Source: Cinclus cinclus (taxonomy: Eukaryota; Chordata; Aves; Passeriformes; Cinclidae). Taken from it: a DNA stretch of 64,000 bases. The stretch is taken from contig NC_085046.1 of NCBI RefSeq assembly GCF_963662255.1, forward strand, positions 51,041,797-51,105,796, in the 5' to 3' direction. The notes below the pieces were generated by a model. The model did not search any database. It saw only the letters and a program-made list of their open reading frames with translations, and had not been told where the DNA came from. Below, one piece after another: positions 1 to 14,126 of this stretch. The number at the start of each line of letters is the position of its first letter. The first letter of the stretch is position 1. The position numbers were made by a program, and so were the translations under genes.

Positions 1-225
1 AGGCAGGGCTCTCACTAGGGAGAAGCAGAGGGACAGAATCCCCTCCCTTGCCCTGCTGCCCTCGCTGCCTTGGAGACAGCCCAGGACACATTTAGTTTTT
101 GGGCTGTGAGTGCACATAGCTGGGTCATGTCCAATCTCTGATCCACCAACACCCCCCAGGTCCTTTTAGAAGGGCTGCTCTCCATCTGTTCCAGCCTATA
201 TCTTGTAACTTTTGTACACAGCAGA
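1..225 (-). mobile_element. CR1 LINE fragment (RT C-terminal region), cut by window edge
   Basis: The plus strand reads as the reverse complement of the CR1 segment just after the reverse transcriptase palm. It includes the stretches around GAAGCAGAGGGACAGAATC, the 'gggctgtgagtgcacatagctgg' type segment and the 'ccaccaacaccccccaggtcctt' type segment, all typical of avian CR1. No open frame of useful length survives, so the copy is decayed. It starts before the window, and its inner boundary (about 225) is judged by loss of resemblance. The assignment is from recalled CR1 consensus and was not aligned. Confidence 0.75.
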
Positions 226-2593
226 TCAACTCATTATTTAATAATAAATTTGATGGGTTTTCTCCAGAGCATGCTAAGGGCCAAAATTTGCCTACACTTT
301 GTATGCATGAGAGTGGAACAGCCAGTCTATTCACAGTTTATAAAAGGGCTGGACTAAATTTCAGTTTTTACTCTTCAGAGATGTCTGTACTGTCCTGATT
401 TCTCTGTGGAACATTTAGGCCAGGGAGCATATGCTGGAAGGAATATGGTATCCAACAACATAGAAATGGAATCTGGAGTGCTGGGAAAGTAAATTTAGAC
501 TGACTGGAGTGCTGGAAGTATCCTGCCTGCCTGGACTCCTCAAAGCTTCAGTTGGCTTTACAGAGCCTTTTAATGCACCATGGAAAACTGGGAGACATTA
601 GATCAGATTTTTTGAGAGGGAAACAGTCACACGTCATTGTAAAACATAGCTTCTGCTTTTTTTTTTCTTTTTCCAAGTGAAAAGCTGCTATTATCTGCAA
701 AGAGTAGACTATTTTATTTTGCCGCAAAGGTCTTTATTTCTTCCCTCTGAAAAATTGTTGCTTCCTGTTTATAACAAAATTAGCTTATATGCATGAACAA
801 AACACTGTAGAAGTTTAGAAACAAGGTTAGGAGATGTCTTCTCACAGAATCAGAGCAAACACCTATGATGTTTGAAGGTAGAAAGAAAATAAGATTTTCT
901 TGAAATGAATATGTTTTCATGAAGATCTGGACTTGAGACAATGATAAAAGTTTTTTTGGTGGATAAAAATGATGCTTAAATGGAACTAAATTTGCATGGA
1001 AATATTTTCCTGAATTTTAATTATTATTCGGAAGTACCACAACATAAGAAATTGCCAGTTGGATAACTTGACTAGCAAGAATTCTGCCTACAAATGAAAA
1101 AGGCAAATTGCCTTTTCTTGGGGAGGCTTGCCCTCTTTGTTAACAGATTAATAAGAAAGTGATTTATGTAGCAGAGATCATGGAGGGGGAGGAAGTGGCA
1201 GGCATTCCATCCACATGTCATTGGCTCCAAAGCCTTTCTTACCATTTCTTACCTTTCTTACTCTTGAGGTGGAGTCAGCTGCATATGACATTCAGATAAC
1301 AGTTTGAATTTATGCCTTAGATCTGCACTGGGTTTTCCTGTTTCCTCACACTCTTTCACATTCACTTTGATAAAAAATAAAAAATACACACTCGTTAGAC
1401 ACATGACTTCACTCTTTCAGGTGCTGTTCCTTAAATTACTTAAAACATTGTTGTCCTCAAACTGTAGACAAGATATTTACCAAACCCTTTACTTGAATCA
1501 CATCATCTGTCTGCCTGTCTACCTTTCAAAGTGATCCCTAGAAAACGTTTTTGTTTTATTTTTTTTTTTTTGCAAGATAAAATACTGATTTTTAATAAAT
1601 GTGTTTACTGATTTATTACATGATCTCCTGCATGGAAAATTTTGTAAGGAAATGAAGAGATATGTCAGTTCCCCTGTCTTGTATGCGAAGGAATGCAATA
1701 GGATTGGTGATGAGAAGGCAGCAAAATGGAACTTAAAGAGGAATGTAAAAGTCCTTTGCAATAATAGGTCAAAGAAAACAGTAAAGACCTTATCAGGGAT
1801 TTCTTTTTGGAGATCGGAACTATAGCATCACTTGAAGATATCACTTTTCCCAGACATACTGCACTTCTGTTCCTCTTGGAGATCTATGAGAAAAGAATAG
1901 AGAACAGAAGGGAAAAAATAGAAATTAACAACACATAACTATGATTCTACCCCATGCTATTATGCACATCTTTATACTTTTAATCTGTGGATTTCAAAGA
2001 CATCATTAAATCTAATTTGATTAACCTAAGAAAAACCAGGAGTTAATTTACAGCTACCTGCCAATTTGCAAGCCATTGAAGTGCAATGAAGCTGAGCATT
2101 TTTCTTTCAGCACTTTCATAATTAAGCATTTGACTAATTTAAATATTAAAACTGTTTTCTTATAATTGCATAATATCAGTTAAATATAAGCAAGACAAAT
2201 TCATGCCTGCTTAAAAGATCTGAGGTTTGTTTCAGCATAAAGCCCAATGAAATCAGTTGAAAGATTCTGGGGGTTCTGCCAGCAAGGTCAGAATCTTCAA
2301 GCAAGGGCTGACACCAATTTTATTTACAGTGTAAGAGCAGACTTTCATTGTATACACTAAAGGAAGCCAGGAAAATGGATTGTTTTTCTCTTGCTACTAA
2401 CATAATCTGAAATTATTTTAAAACAGAAGAGCTGTTAAAATATAGTTATATAGTTGCTAATTATTTTAATCTCATTTGCTCAGATGAGACATTAGAAATG
2501 GAAGAGTAATTCCCCTTTTCTGTTTCTCTTCCTGTTCATTTCTAGGCAAAGATTCATGAACACAATTCAAATGCTGGCATAGGCTTGTCAGAG
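226..2593. other. AT-rich DNA without a recognised gene
   Basis: Only short open frames (80 codons or fewer) occur, on both strands, with no family resemblance. There are a few T and A runs. I see no repeat boundary, RNA gene or splice-framed exon that I can support. Confidence 0.5.
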
Positions 2594-2727
2594 ATTTCGT
2601 GGTAAAATCTTTATCCTTGGAGATATTCAAAACCCAGCTAGACAAAATCCTGAGCTTTGAGCAAGGGAAGAATTGGACTAGATATCCTCCAGAGATCACT
2701 TCCAACTTCAACTATTCTGTGACTCCT
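2594..2727 (+). mobile_element. CR1 LINE 3' tail fragment
   Basis: This short stretch follows the last ~130 bases of CR1 in the forward direction. It reads 'ccttggagatattcaaaacc', then 'ttggactagatatcctcc', then 'cttccaacttcaactattctgtgac', matching the usual CR1 3' end that finishes in ATTCTGTGA octamers. Only the 3' end is present, which is the normal result of 5' truncation during target-primed reverse transcription. Substitutions relative to the usual sequence suggest an old copy. Confidence 0.75.
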
Positions 2728-5700
2728 TGAAAATATTTAAATATTAATTACAAAAATATTTCACAGCATAGAAAATGTATACTTGAAATGAATATATTAT
2801 TCTTACAACCCCTAAATTCAGACTCTACTGATACCTCCTACTCCTACTAGGAAGAAATTTTTTTCGTATTCCTTGACATATTTTCAGTTGCATCTTACAA
2901 TTCTAATAATTTTACTCAGTTTCTAAATTATCTTGCACCAATACACCACAAAAAAGCAGATGCTTTGAGAAAAGGCAATGAATTTCCATTGGTTTCATAC
3001 ATTTCTTACACCTGTCCCAGAAAAGACAGATAAGTTCACACCCTGTCCCTTTTTTGAGAAGGCTAACCTCAAGAATAGTACACATATATTATCCAATTCA
3101 CACACAGAAACAGAGGAGCATACAGACAAATAATTTCCCAAAGCAGTGGTGAAGTACAGGAGGTTTGGTCCCTGTGGCATGAAACCAAGTCTTCTTTACT
3201 TGCTCTCTGTCTCCAAATTTTAAATGCAGGATTACAATAGTATCAGAGTTCCTTTACATGGCTTCTGTGGGGGCACAGACCTGTCCTTGGGTTGGTCCAT
3301 GGGTAAATAGCACACCTGACTTTCTCCACTGTTCTACAAACAGTCAGTGCAAATTATGCATCACTTGAGATCTAGTTGAATTATCAAAAAAATATTTTAT
3401 CAGGACATGGTTTGTGCATAATCTGTGTCCTGGATCTGTGCAGGGGATTTGATTCATCCAGAGATCTGGACTACTTCAAATAGCTTGCCTCCTTATCTTC
3501 TCTTAGCACCTCCCAACAGGAGTTTCACTGTGTCCCAGTTAGGAATCATGCTGATGATTCAAGACACACCCACACAACAATTTTTTTTTTTTTTTTTTTA
3601 GCAAGCACTGCAATTGCTGATAAGTGTGGGTAAATAATATGACATGTAAAAGAACGTTAGAGAGCACACTGTATTATTACCCATCCAGGAGATTTATTTG
3701 ACCAATATATCAACTGCCAGGGAACTTGAAGCACTGTCATGTGTTTTCAGAAACAGAAAAATTGTCTAGCACAAAATATGTATGTATTTCATTAGTGCTC
3801 AGGATATATCATTTTAGCAAAGCATAGGGAAAAATCAAAGTCAGGGGAAAGCAAAACTAATTATTTAAGAGATAAATCTGTGTCTTGTCCGACAGATTAT
3901 GGGACTTTGCTGTACTTGGGGGAAAGCTCATACCATAAGATCAATACACAGGAGTTTGATGTAAGCTTGGAGCAAAAGTTCAAGTTCTACTAAAAACATT
4001 CGTATACCTACCTCTCTTAATACGTGTAGGTGCTACTGATCACACCAGTGAGATGCCTCTGTTCATAGAAATAAAAGAAAAGAATATAAGGCCAGCAAGT
4101 ACTGATGATGTCTTTATTCGTCTTCTTGCACTTTTCTTTGAGACATTTAAGTTTGGTAATGTTCAGGATGTTCAGCAAAGTCAATTTTCTTGTAACAAAT
4201 TGACCAATAGCAGTGCTTGGAGAGACACTGTGTGAATAATTCAATTATATAACCTTGTCAGTAAGCAATTTTTTTTTTGCTTGCTTTAAATAAAATCTAA
4301 TAATGAAAAAATATTTCAAGAACCTTAATTTCTGTTTTGCCTGGAAGTATAGAAAAGTAGTCATTAGTAGGTTTAAATCAGATTTTAACTGGTATATACC
4401 TTTCTTGAAAATCAAACCTTCACTCTTTAGTCACTGACATTAGAAAATCATATCCAAAACATAAATATATCAAACTGGCTGTCAAATTTGCCAAGGCGTT
4501 AGATATTATCCATGTAGTATTCAGTTGCTCTGTTTTTCACAAATTATGATAAACTGAAAACCTGGGACAATGTCACTTACTGTTTTTCGAAGTAGGATAC
4601 TTTTGGTCCATCATAAGCATGTGGTTTGGGGAAAAGTTGGTGGAAATATAATATTACTAATCACTGGTAATATTTATTTGACAATAGAGGGCATATGTAA
4701 TTCCAAATGTAAATTCAAAAAGGCTGTCATAAACTTCTGTTTTCTCCAAGAATTAAATAGCGCTTGGAACAATGAAACAATATGCACATGAGATTTTTTA
4801 CTTTCTGCTCCAGGGAACTAATTTAAATACACAATATGGACTTTAAGGGGTTTGTTTATGTGTTTTAGGCTTCCTTTTTTTTCCCTTTGGCCCAGCTCCG
4901 AGTTTCAGAAACAGTTGCTATTTGTTGTAAGCACAGGAATAACACACTCACAATTCCACCAGAGACACAGGCAGGTTATTAACAGCTGGGGAGTAAATTT
5001 CAAGTCAAAGAGTACCATATTGTTTCTGTTCCTCAAATGGTATTTTCATGCATATTAGCAAAATAATTACACTTTCCTTTTCACATGGAAAAATATTTTT
5101 AACAAGAATTATGATACTTCAAGGAAACTAGAGTCATTGCAGCTAAACCTAACTTGTGTGCTGATTATTTTGCACTGGAAAAAGCTTGACAAAAAGTTTA
5201 CTAAATATTGTACTCTATAAAAAAATAAACACAAAGAAATAATAAAGTTATGGAGGATAATCTCATTCCTTCTCTTTTTCTATTTATTTCCAATAATAGC
5301 AACTACAGAAAAGAAGCTGTATTAGAGCAAGGTAGTCCTGTAGAGGGTTTCCAAACGCTCTGAAAGGAAAAAGTTCTATTCCTTTCTTTTGTTATTAGTT
5401 CTTAAAAGGTATGTACCAAGGCATGCAGTATCTAAGGTAAGGCAATCTAACTGACTCTGCAGTTAGATCCATGGGTTTGTGCTTTTGTTTGCTCCTTGGC
5501 AGGAACTTAATTTCATGCCTACAGAGACTTCTCAATCTGTCAGACCTTTGAGGGTCTGGGCCTGAACCACTCTGACTGAAATTTGCAAGGCAGTTTTAGC
5601 ACCTACATATTCCTAAATAATCCAGTGAGAGGCACCTACATGAGACATAAACTCAAGGTGCCTGTCTGCAAAATAGAAATGTACTTCCATGAAATAACTG

Positions 5701-8700
5701 CAACATGAATCATTCAATTAACTCAAGTTTTTTTTTCTCAAGCTGTTACAAGGACCAAGAAAGAAAAAAAATCCATTAGTGGGACTTCAGTGGTCCCTAT
5801 GTGATTTTAGTCTATACATTTAAGGGTTATGATATGTAGTGGATCTACACTTCCCCAGTGTGAATTCACATTCTGATATCAGCTGAAGAGGGAGTAAATA
5901 TGTAATATGTAAAGTAATAATGGTTTTTGCTAAAATACCTTTTTCTGAATTTTTAAACAGTGTCATTTCAACAATGCTGTTATGCTGCTGACACACTCTT
6001 GCTCTGAACTGAAATGCAGAAGTCAAGGACTGGACCTTATTTCTGTTCTTGCCTTTTACACTACAAGTGGTGTTAATTACTGGAAGAACACTTATTAAGT
6101 GGATTTCTAGAAGGTTGTTTTAATGCAAATTCATCAGTGTCTATTCAACAGAGACAATTACAGCAACCATACTATCCTGGCTTTATACCTATTGCTATCA
6201 GAAGGTGCGTCCTCCATTCTCTCGTTACTTGAAGAAAGAGACCAGAAAAAAATAAGACCCTTCCAATTACACTGCAAATTTTATATCCCACTTGCTGTAT
6301 ATCATCCATAGAGCTGGGCAGGTTAAGATCTCCAGATAATCACAAGCATCACTGGTTTAAATTGCATTAAATTGTCCTATGCTGTACCTTTGCTTGTATT
6401 GTTATGAGTGATGATTTGTGCCAGGTGCATTCAGACTCATAGTTTTCTGCCAGTCTCTTCTAGATAAATTCAGGTGAGGTGTAAGGCTATCCAACAAAGC
6501 TAGTATAGCCTGCTCAGCCTGTGTTTGTGTTGTTTTAAAGTTCACCAAGCTATTTTACTGTTCAAAATGTCTTGATAAAATTTGAACCAAGATGTCTTTG
6601 TTGAAAATATCAGTTTATCTTCATAATGTTGAAGTTCTAAAACACTAGAAATTTGGGGATCATCTGAGAGGTTAAGGAAGACCTGATCTTTCTGTCTCAA
6701 AAAATTATTTGAATTTACCACAATAAAAATGAGGTGGGGGTAGTCTGTTTCAATAACAAAGACTACCCTACTTCATATGAGGTCTATAAAAAGTGTTTCA
6801 TAAAACATTTCACCACTCCTGCAGAGTTGCCTGAGCAGACTTTAAACCTCTAGTTATGCATGTGTATAAATGCTCATATGGATGAAGACATTTTTCTCGG
6901 AGCCTTTGGTTGAGGGATGATGTAGATGGACTGAGAAGACTCAAGATCAGATTTTCTTCCCTGCAGGTGAGGCCATATGTGCTAGTCTTACAGTGTCTGT
7001 AACATGGGATGCACATCATGCCCCTGTCCCTGACATGGAGGCTTCTCCTGTTGGCACATGCTACATTCAGTCACCAAAATCCTGTGTTAATCCTTGGGGT
7101 AACTAGCTACTGCTATGTCTGCCTGTGAGTTGGACACATTTATCTGTCACCAAAAAGGACAAGAGAAAAAAAAAGATATAATTGAACTGCCTTTGTGGCA
7201 CAAGGATAATGAAAGCAGTAGGTTTTCTGAAAAGAAAGCTGTCAAAAATTTTTAGTACAAAAAATCTGACCTAGTAGGTAAGGGTCTTGTTCTGGTGGGG
7301 TTTTTTCCAGGGGGAGGAGAGGTGAGGAGAACAGGAATTACTGTTAATATTTAACAAGATCTGCCTTATCATCAAAGAATCATAGCTTGAGTTCCAAGTC
7401 TGCACACTTGAATCTGTCAAAGACTAGGAGCAGTTTTCATGAGAAACTACTAAGAGAAACACCTTACACTCATATTTGGGGCATGCAGGCATCATGTGTG
7501 GGCCTCCTTCTTTCAGGGTGTTTACTTGTATTTTTTCTTAAGTCCTACTTTCCCATAGATCTGTTCTCTGAATTCCTTTCTCACAAGTTTGTGAAATGAT
7601 TCATTGCCTCATAATCTGAAAATGCCTTTTCCCAATGAAAAAGTAAATCAATAGGATCAAGTCAAACCTTACCACATTTTTTAACCGTAAAGACTAGAAA
7701 TTATAATGAACAGAAAAGCACATTTCAAAAAGAATCTACAAATACTTTGTGTGTTCATTCTCTCGAGTGGACACCACGTGCTGTGAACTCTGTTCTCAGT
7801 AAATGGATGTTTAGCTTTAAGCACTTGAATAGTCTCAGTGAGTTAAGTAGGACATCTTAGCCACTTAAAGTTAAGCACCTAAAGTTAAGAATGTGCTTTC
7901 CTGGTATATTGATAGTACAGTGGCAGGATTGTCAGCCATTGGCAAGCACAAGTCTAAACATTAATTGTTGTTTTCATTTTTCTTTTCTTAGCTACTTTTA
8001 ATAAGGAAGGAAAAATGCAGAAATTTCAAAGGTAAAATATTTTGATTGGAATTTGAAATATTTCAATACGAAAAACTTTTCTAATATAGCATGGCAACTG
8101 TATTTTGGTTGCTTGATACCTCTGTATTCTGTATAGCTTTGCATATTTTTCTATCAGGAATTCTGATGGAGAGGAAAAGCAATGTATGACGAGAGATTGT
8201 TCTCCTTAAAGCCTCTGACCTATGGACTGTGATGAAGGTCTAAGTAAATATACCTACTGTAACTGACTATCACAACCTTCACAATTGAAAATATTTTACC
8301 TTAGAACACAGAGTCATAAACTTCCAAGGGCTCTATGAAGAAAAGGGGTTTTGGTTTTTTTTGTGGAGAGGAAGAGTGTGCTGACCAACCACACTTGCAA
8401 AATGTATATACAAGAGGTACAGCAAGAGACACAGTAGTTTACTGATTTTTTTCTTGGCCTTGTGCACAGTGGTGAATGACCCCATTGCAAAATATTCTGT
8501 GATCATTGCAACAGAAACTGTCAAAGCCGTCAACAGTTTTAAAATGCCTACATTAAAGTACCATTTTATCTGGTTTTAGAACAGGTGTTTTTTGGGTAGG
8601 CATAAATAACATGAGGCATGCCCAAAAATCCTTTATTTAACAGATTGTGACTAGCTATTGCTACAGACACCCAGCATTTAATAAAAGGTTTATGTTATTG

Positions 8701-11700
8701 CTGCAGCTTGAGTACATACTCAGAAAGGAGGAAAAAGTTTTTGCCTTTTTAGTTGCTTCATAGGCCAGTGACCTTTATAAATTACAGCAAATCTCTGCTG
8801 AATGAAGGATGAGGGGAAAGGGGAAAATATTAAGATATTTTAGATACTAAAATACTAAGATATTAAGGTACTTTTTTGTGGCATGTTGAAAACAATCACA
8901 GTGCCTATTTGTCATGTTCCAGCTTTGTCTCCCTTTTGCAGTAGTCTGACAGGCTGAATGAAGAAAATCTAAGTGAAGATGAATTGGCAAAGGTATCACT
9001 TCTGGTCTGTCTAATTCTGAAACAGATGAAAAACATATACAATACCAGGATGTTAAAGTGAAGGAAACATTACCATCAAGGGACTGCAGGGATAAAATAG
9101 AAATACTTTGGGCAATTTTGGCAGCAAATGAATAAACCAAATGTGTTCCTCATAATTCAGGATCTTCAGTCTTCAAGCTATTTGTAACATTACAATAACA
9201 AGCAGGCTTTTCACAATGGAAAGGAGTGAGCAAGGTGAACAAACATAGAAATAATAGTTCTAAGAAGAGAGGAAAATATGAAAAAAATCCCTAATAACAA
9301 TGCTCATTTGTGGTGGAAAATTGTTTTCATGGGGAGCATGTGCATCTGTTCTGACTAATTTAAAACCAGATGGGGGAAATACTCAGAAGCAGACAACACA
9401 GAAAAATCCTTCCTCAGCAGTGGAATTGGTGGGATGAATATCACCACTCTTTCATGCAGGAGTTGTATACTTGAAAGTCTAAAATGTCTGGTGATTCTGG
9501 GGAGTGTGGCAAGGTCCATAAGAAGCTTTCCCAGGGCAGTCCACACACATACTTCCAGGAGTGTGGTATCCAGCCAAATGCTAGTGCCTGGAGGATGCGC
9601 CCTGGAGAGCCCAGCTTTCCAGCTTCCCTCTTCACTACGTGAAGCAAATTCTCATGGTCTCATAATGGTGCTTACCAGGAATCAAGGGCTAAGGATCATG
9701 TCCTGACCATAGTCTGTCATTCAGAGAGGGAAAAGGGATTCCAGACCTCAGTCCTGTGCAAGAAAACTGTCCAATATGTTACAGTTTTCACAATGTATAA
9801 TCACTGACCTACTAATCCTGTTCCCTTTTCACTGTCCAGTGCCAAGAAAGCTACTCAACCATGCTTGTGCATACACACAAAAGTAGATTAAGGCTGGAGA
9901 CATATTATTCCATAAATAAAGTTGTTATTATTATATATAAACTCTCTGGGCAATTTACTACAGGTAGATTGTGAGCAAGACAAGATGAGAAATTCATAGA
10001 GATGAACTGAAAGGCTGTTATGAAAAAGTTTGATTGTCTTCCCCTGAGTTCTGAGAAAAATTTTACTAGTGGCCTGGGTCTAAAAATGATTGAACCTTCA
10101 TTAACAAATCAAGTTAAGATAATCAAAATTCTGGATTTATTCAAAGCTGGATTATACTAGGGTTTTCCCATTCAGTTTATTAGAACAGTTCTTGACTGAC
10201 AGCACTTTCAAACTAGATCCAAAACTTTATCTTCTATAGTTCAAAAGATAAATATCACATGTGAAAATGAATTTAGAGCATTAGAACTACTTGAAAGTTT
10301 TCAGTAATTATTCTTGCTCCAAAATTGTCCTTTACAGAAAAAAAGAAAACTATTCAGAATAAGATCTTGGTATTGTTGCTGCTTTTAAAAAAAATTATTG
10401 TTTGTGTACAAGGTTTTCTAATGTTTATTGGAAATATTATGGACTTGTTTTTCCCTCTTCTGACCTGATTTTAGCAAAAAGAAACATCTGGATATCCGCA
10501 GGGATATTTACAATTCAGCAGTTCAAAAAAAAAAAAAATGCAGATGCTTGTATTTTGCACATAAATTGCCAAACCCCCAAAATGGATCTGTTTCACGCAG
10601 TTTCAAATGTAAATTACATAAAGTAGTTCAAAATGTGTCATAAAACCTCGTGTTCTCTTTCAGCCACCTGTACAGATTAATTGATGTTATATAACCTCTG
10701 TCTTTTTACAAACTGAATTTCTGCCACAGTCCCTGCTATTATGATTTTGCTGCCTGTTCACGAGGAGCAGTCACAAAGGGAATTTAGCAGAGGACTGACA
10801 GTGTCTCATTGAAATTACTCTCCCACAGAATTGGTATGAGGCAGAGAGTGTGGGAGGCACAGAGAGGATTGTCTTCAGGTTGTAGATTGATAGACACCAC
10901 ATGGCCTGATCCTACGGGGCAATGTCTGTGACAGTCACTTCATACAGACAGACCTTAATGCGCTTTCTGCAATGATTTCTTCAGGCCTGTAGCATCAGGG
11001 AATGATGTCACACAATGCTCTGACGCACGTTTTATTGAAGAAGTCTGATTACCTTTTCATGGATGCTGATTAAAGTTTTGCTAGTGGCTTAAATGGAAAT
11101 AAAAAATCCTAAGTTAACAAATCACACACAGCCAGAAAAATTTTTACTTTATTTCTAACAGCTTTTATTATACTGGTGTGCCCCCAGTGAGTTCAGGGAA
11201 CTGTTCTTGACTAATGGCCCAAGAAAATTATCATGGGTGGCAAGCATAGTATGAAAGTCAGCATTCTGATAGTTACCCTAGTGGGAACAAAATTTCAATA
11301 ATGTGCTATAGTTATGCTTATTAGGCTTATCATCTACTACAAATGCAAGTGAAAGTCCCTACTCTGCTCATTGTATTTGATTTCAGAAACCACCAAGACA
11401 CTGCATGAAAGGCAGCAAAGGAGTTCCATTTTTCACACCTCTTTTTCACAGCCACCAATAGTTCATCCATCCTCAGATGACATGCTAACTTGCATGGGCA
11501 AAAGTGTTTTCCAGTGACTAGATCATTCCCAGCTCGGGACATGTCCTTCAGCTTCATGTTCTTGATTTTTCCAGTGGCAGGTTACTTATTGTTGCTGTGT
11601 ACTCTGCTGGGTGTCTTCCTATCCTCCTGAAGAATTGTGTGGGGTCCTGAGCATCCCTGTACTTAGTCCCCTTCTTTTCTTCTTCTGTGTCATTTCCTTG

Positions 11701-13827
11701 CATACTCTCATGTGTGAGTAAAATTTCACCTTTTCCCTCTGCACAGGTGATTCGTGCACCTTGCCTTCTCTTCTAGACCAGGTTTTGGACTAGGGAAAAT
11801 TTCAACTTGTCTCTGTAGCTGTTCACTAGCAAACTCAATGATGAAAATAAAATTCCTATTTTTTGTCACCAAGCCCTCACCAACACCACCACCATTATTG
11901 TTCCTACTGCTCAGGCTAGCATGACACATCATCTTCAGCACAGCTTATTCCTTGGATTCACACATTTAGGGAACGACAATGTCTGATAAGTTCCCATTAT
12001 TAAGACAATGCCTTTTTTGTCTATGTAAGCAACTAAAATTTGTCATTCTGGAATCCTTTGTTTGGGGCCTTAACTACTGTATGTTACTTTTCTCTGGCTT
12101 TAAAAAATGTGTGTTTGCCCTGAGGGTGTGCATGCAGAATGCAGTGCAGACAGTACTTTTTATGCTGTGACACTGTCTTCACTGCTGTGATGGACACTTG
12201 GCTCCCAATTCTCTGCTGTAAAAATCATTCACTGCATCTCCTCATTTGTAAAGAGTATTCAGGCTGGTTCCCAGTGCTCTGTCTTTCAAACATAATTTCA
12301 TATTGAAATAAATCTGGCAGTGGTGGCCCAGTGAGCTGAGCCACAGCCATGGTCTAGACAGGATTTTTCTCTTTCTGCAGCAAAGCAATGCCTTGTTAAG
12401 ATCCAAGAAGTGGGTCATTCAGGTCTCTCCATTGTTTCTTGCCTACTGCTTTAAGCCCTATGGGAGTAGAACATCTTGTTCTGATGCAGGGTCCTTAACT
12501 ATGTACTCAAGTACTAACAGTAATAACTTGGAAAAAAAAATTAGAAAACTTGCTATGTCAGCACAGAAATATTCTTTTTTAAAAGCCTTACTTAGAAGAC
12601 GAGTTGAGGATCACTGTGCAGTAACTGCCTAGCTAACACATAGCAAGAATTACAGCTTGAAAAATAAGACAAAAGTGAAAAGCTACTTTTTCATCTATCT
12701 TAACTTTTTCCACACATAATGAGACAGGTGAAAAATGTTTTACTTGGAGGTAGATGCCACTTTTGAAAGCTTTTAGTCACTAATTACAGAGAGGCTTTGC
12801 TTTGTAGCATACTTAATGTCAATTCTTCAGCAAATTCTTTAAAATAATTTAAAGAATAGTTGTTACATTAATTGATATGTAATTAAGTTGCCAGTGTTTT
12901 CTAGGATTCCTGTGCTAAAGTATGTTTCTTCGCATTGTAGATCTATTAATGTTAAAAAACAATTATCTCTAAGAGGGTTGTTTCAAGAAGTTCAGAATGT
13001 TTTAACAAGTTCAAATTTGATGAATTTAACTATGCTTAAAAAAATATATATACACATCACATCAGCCTGGACACTTCTCCATAACAGGAAAAGCATCCAA
13101 AAATTTTTGTCTTGCCTCACAATTGCAGTGATGAACTAATACCCAGGCTACCTTACAAAGTAGTTTTTGTGGGTGTTGACATATCATGTACGCTAAGATT
13201 TGTCTGCAGTGAATGAAGAAGGAAAAAGGCTCCACCAGAATGCAGCTGAATTTGAGGTGTAGTGGCTGCCATTCTGTAGTCACTTATTCCAGGGCCTAAG
13301 GCTGTAGCAGGGAAGCTTGTCTTGAATTGTGTGCCTCAGTTTTTGACTATCTAACAGGAGTAATATTGCCTTCCATTATGTTTTCTATTTAGGCTGCCAG
13401 TTATTTGGAGCACTAATTATTTTAACTATGAATATGTGTCATACCTATAATAGGGTTTATCTTGCAGGTATTTCCCAATGCTACCTCACAAAATATTGAC
13501 AAAAAATAAGAATTATTTTAAAGGAAATTATTTTGTGATAACTTAGAAATCATGTTTAATTTTAAGCAATTTCCTTAAGATTTTTGCCCTCATTGCCTCA
13601 TTAGCTCTTCTACAGTCTCTTTGCCTGCAAATAAAATTGAGAGTATTGTTGCTTTTCCCTCTGGCAAAGCTGGGCTATATGTTCTAGTTGGCAGAGTTGA
13701 ATTCAACCCCAGGTTTGGTATTTGCCCTAGTTTCTTCTTGGTTGCAAAAGTGAAAGACTAAGCATTTTAGACAGATTCTGCCAAAGGGATAATGAAGACT
13801 GCTGTAGAGAACGTAGTTTTAAGAATG
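2728..13827. other. Long AT-rich interval, no recognised gene
   Basis: Eleven kilobases contain only short open frames of fewer than 100 codons. The longest is 97 codons on the minus strand at 8847-9140, without recognisable domains or flanking splice context. Homopolymer runs occur (for example T at about 3582-3599). The slightly more GC-balanced block at about 10730-11040 carries no repeat or coding signature I recognise and could equally be conserved noncoding DNA or nothing. I see no RNA gene. Confidence 0.45.
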
Positions 13828-13843
13828 TCTTTCCTTCTTTCTT

Positions 13844-13875
<32 letters not shown>

Positions 13876-14039
13876 TTTCTTTCTTTCTTTCTTTCTTCTC
13901 TTTCTCTTTCTTTCTTTCTTTCTTTTTCTTTCTTCTCTTTCTCTTTCTCTTTCTCTTTCTCTTTCTCTTTCTCTTTCTCTTTCTTTCTTTCTTTCTTTCT
14001 TTTCTTTCTTTCTTTCTTTCTTTTTCTTTCTTCTCTTTC

Positions 14040-14123
<84 letters not shown>

Positions 14124-14126
14124 TCC
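13828..14126 (+). repeat. 299-base uninterrupted polypyrimidine tract, (CTTT)n with (CTCTTT)n core
   Basis: Every base from 13828 to 14126 on the plus strand is C or T. The tract begins with imperfect CTTT units, has a hexamer block of CTCTTT units around 13930-13982, returns to CTTT, and ends in a long regular (CTTT)n run from about 14041 to 14125. Homopurine-homopyrimidine tracts of this kind can form triplex (H-DNA) structures and are hotspots of length change. Open frames across it, such as Lys/Arg/Glu-rich ones on the minus strand and Phe/Leu/Ser-rich ones on the plus strand, come from the repeat and are not genes. Confidence 0.97.
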
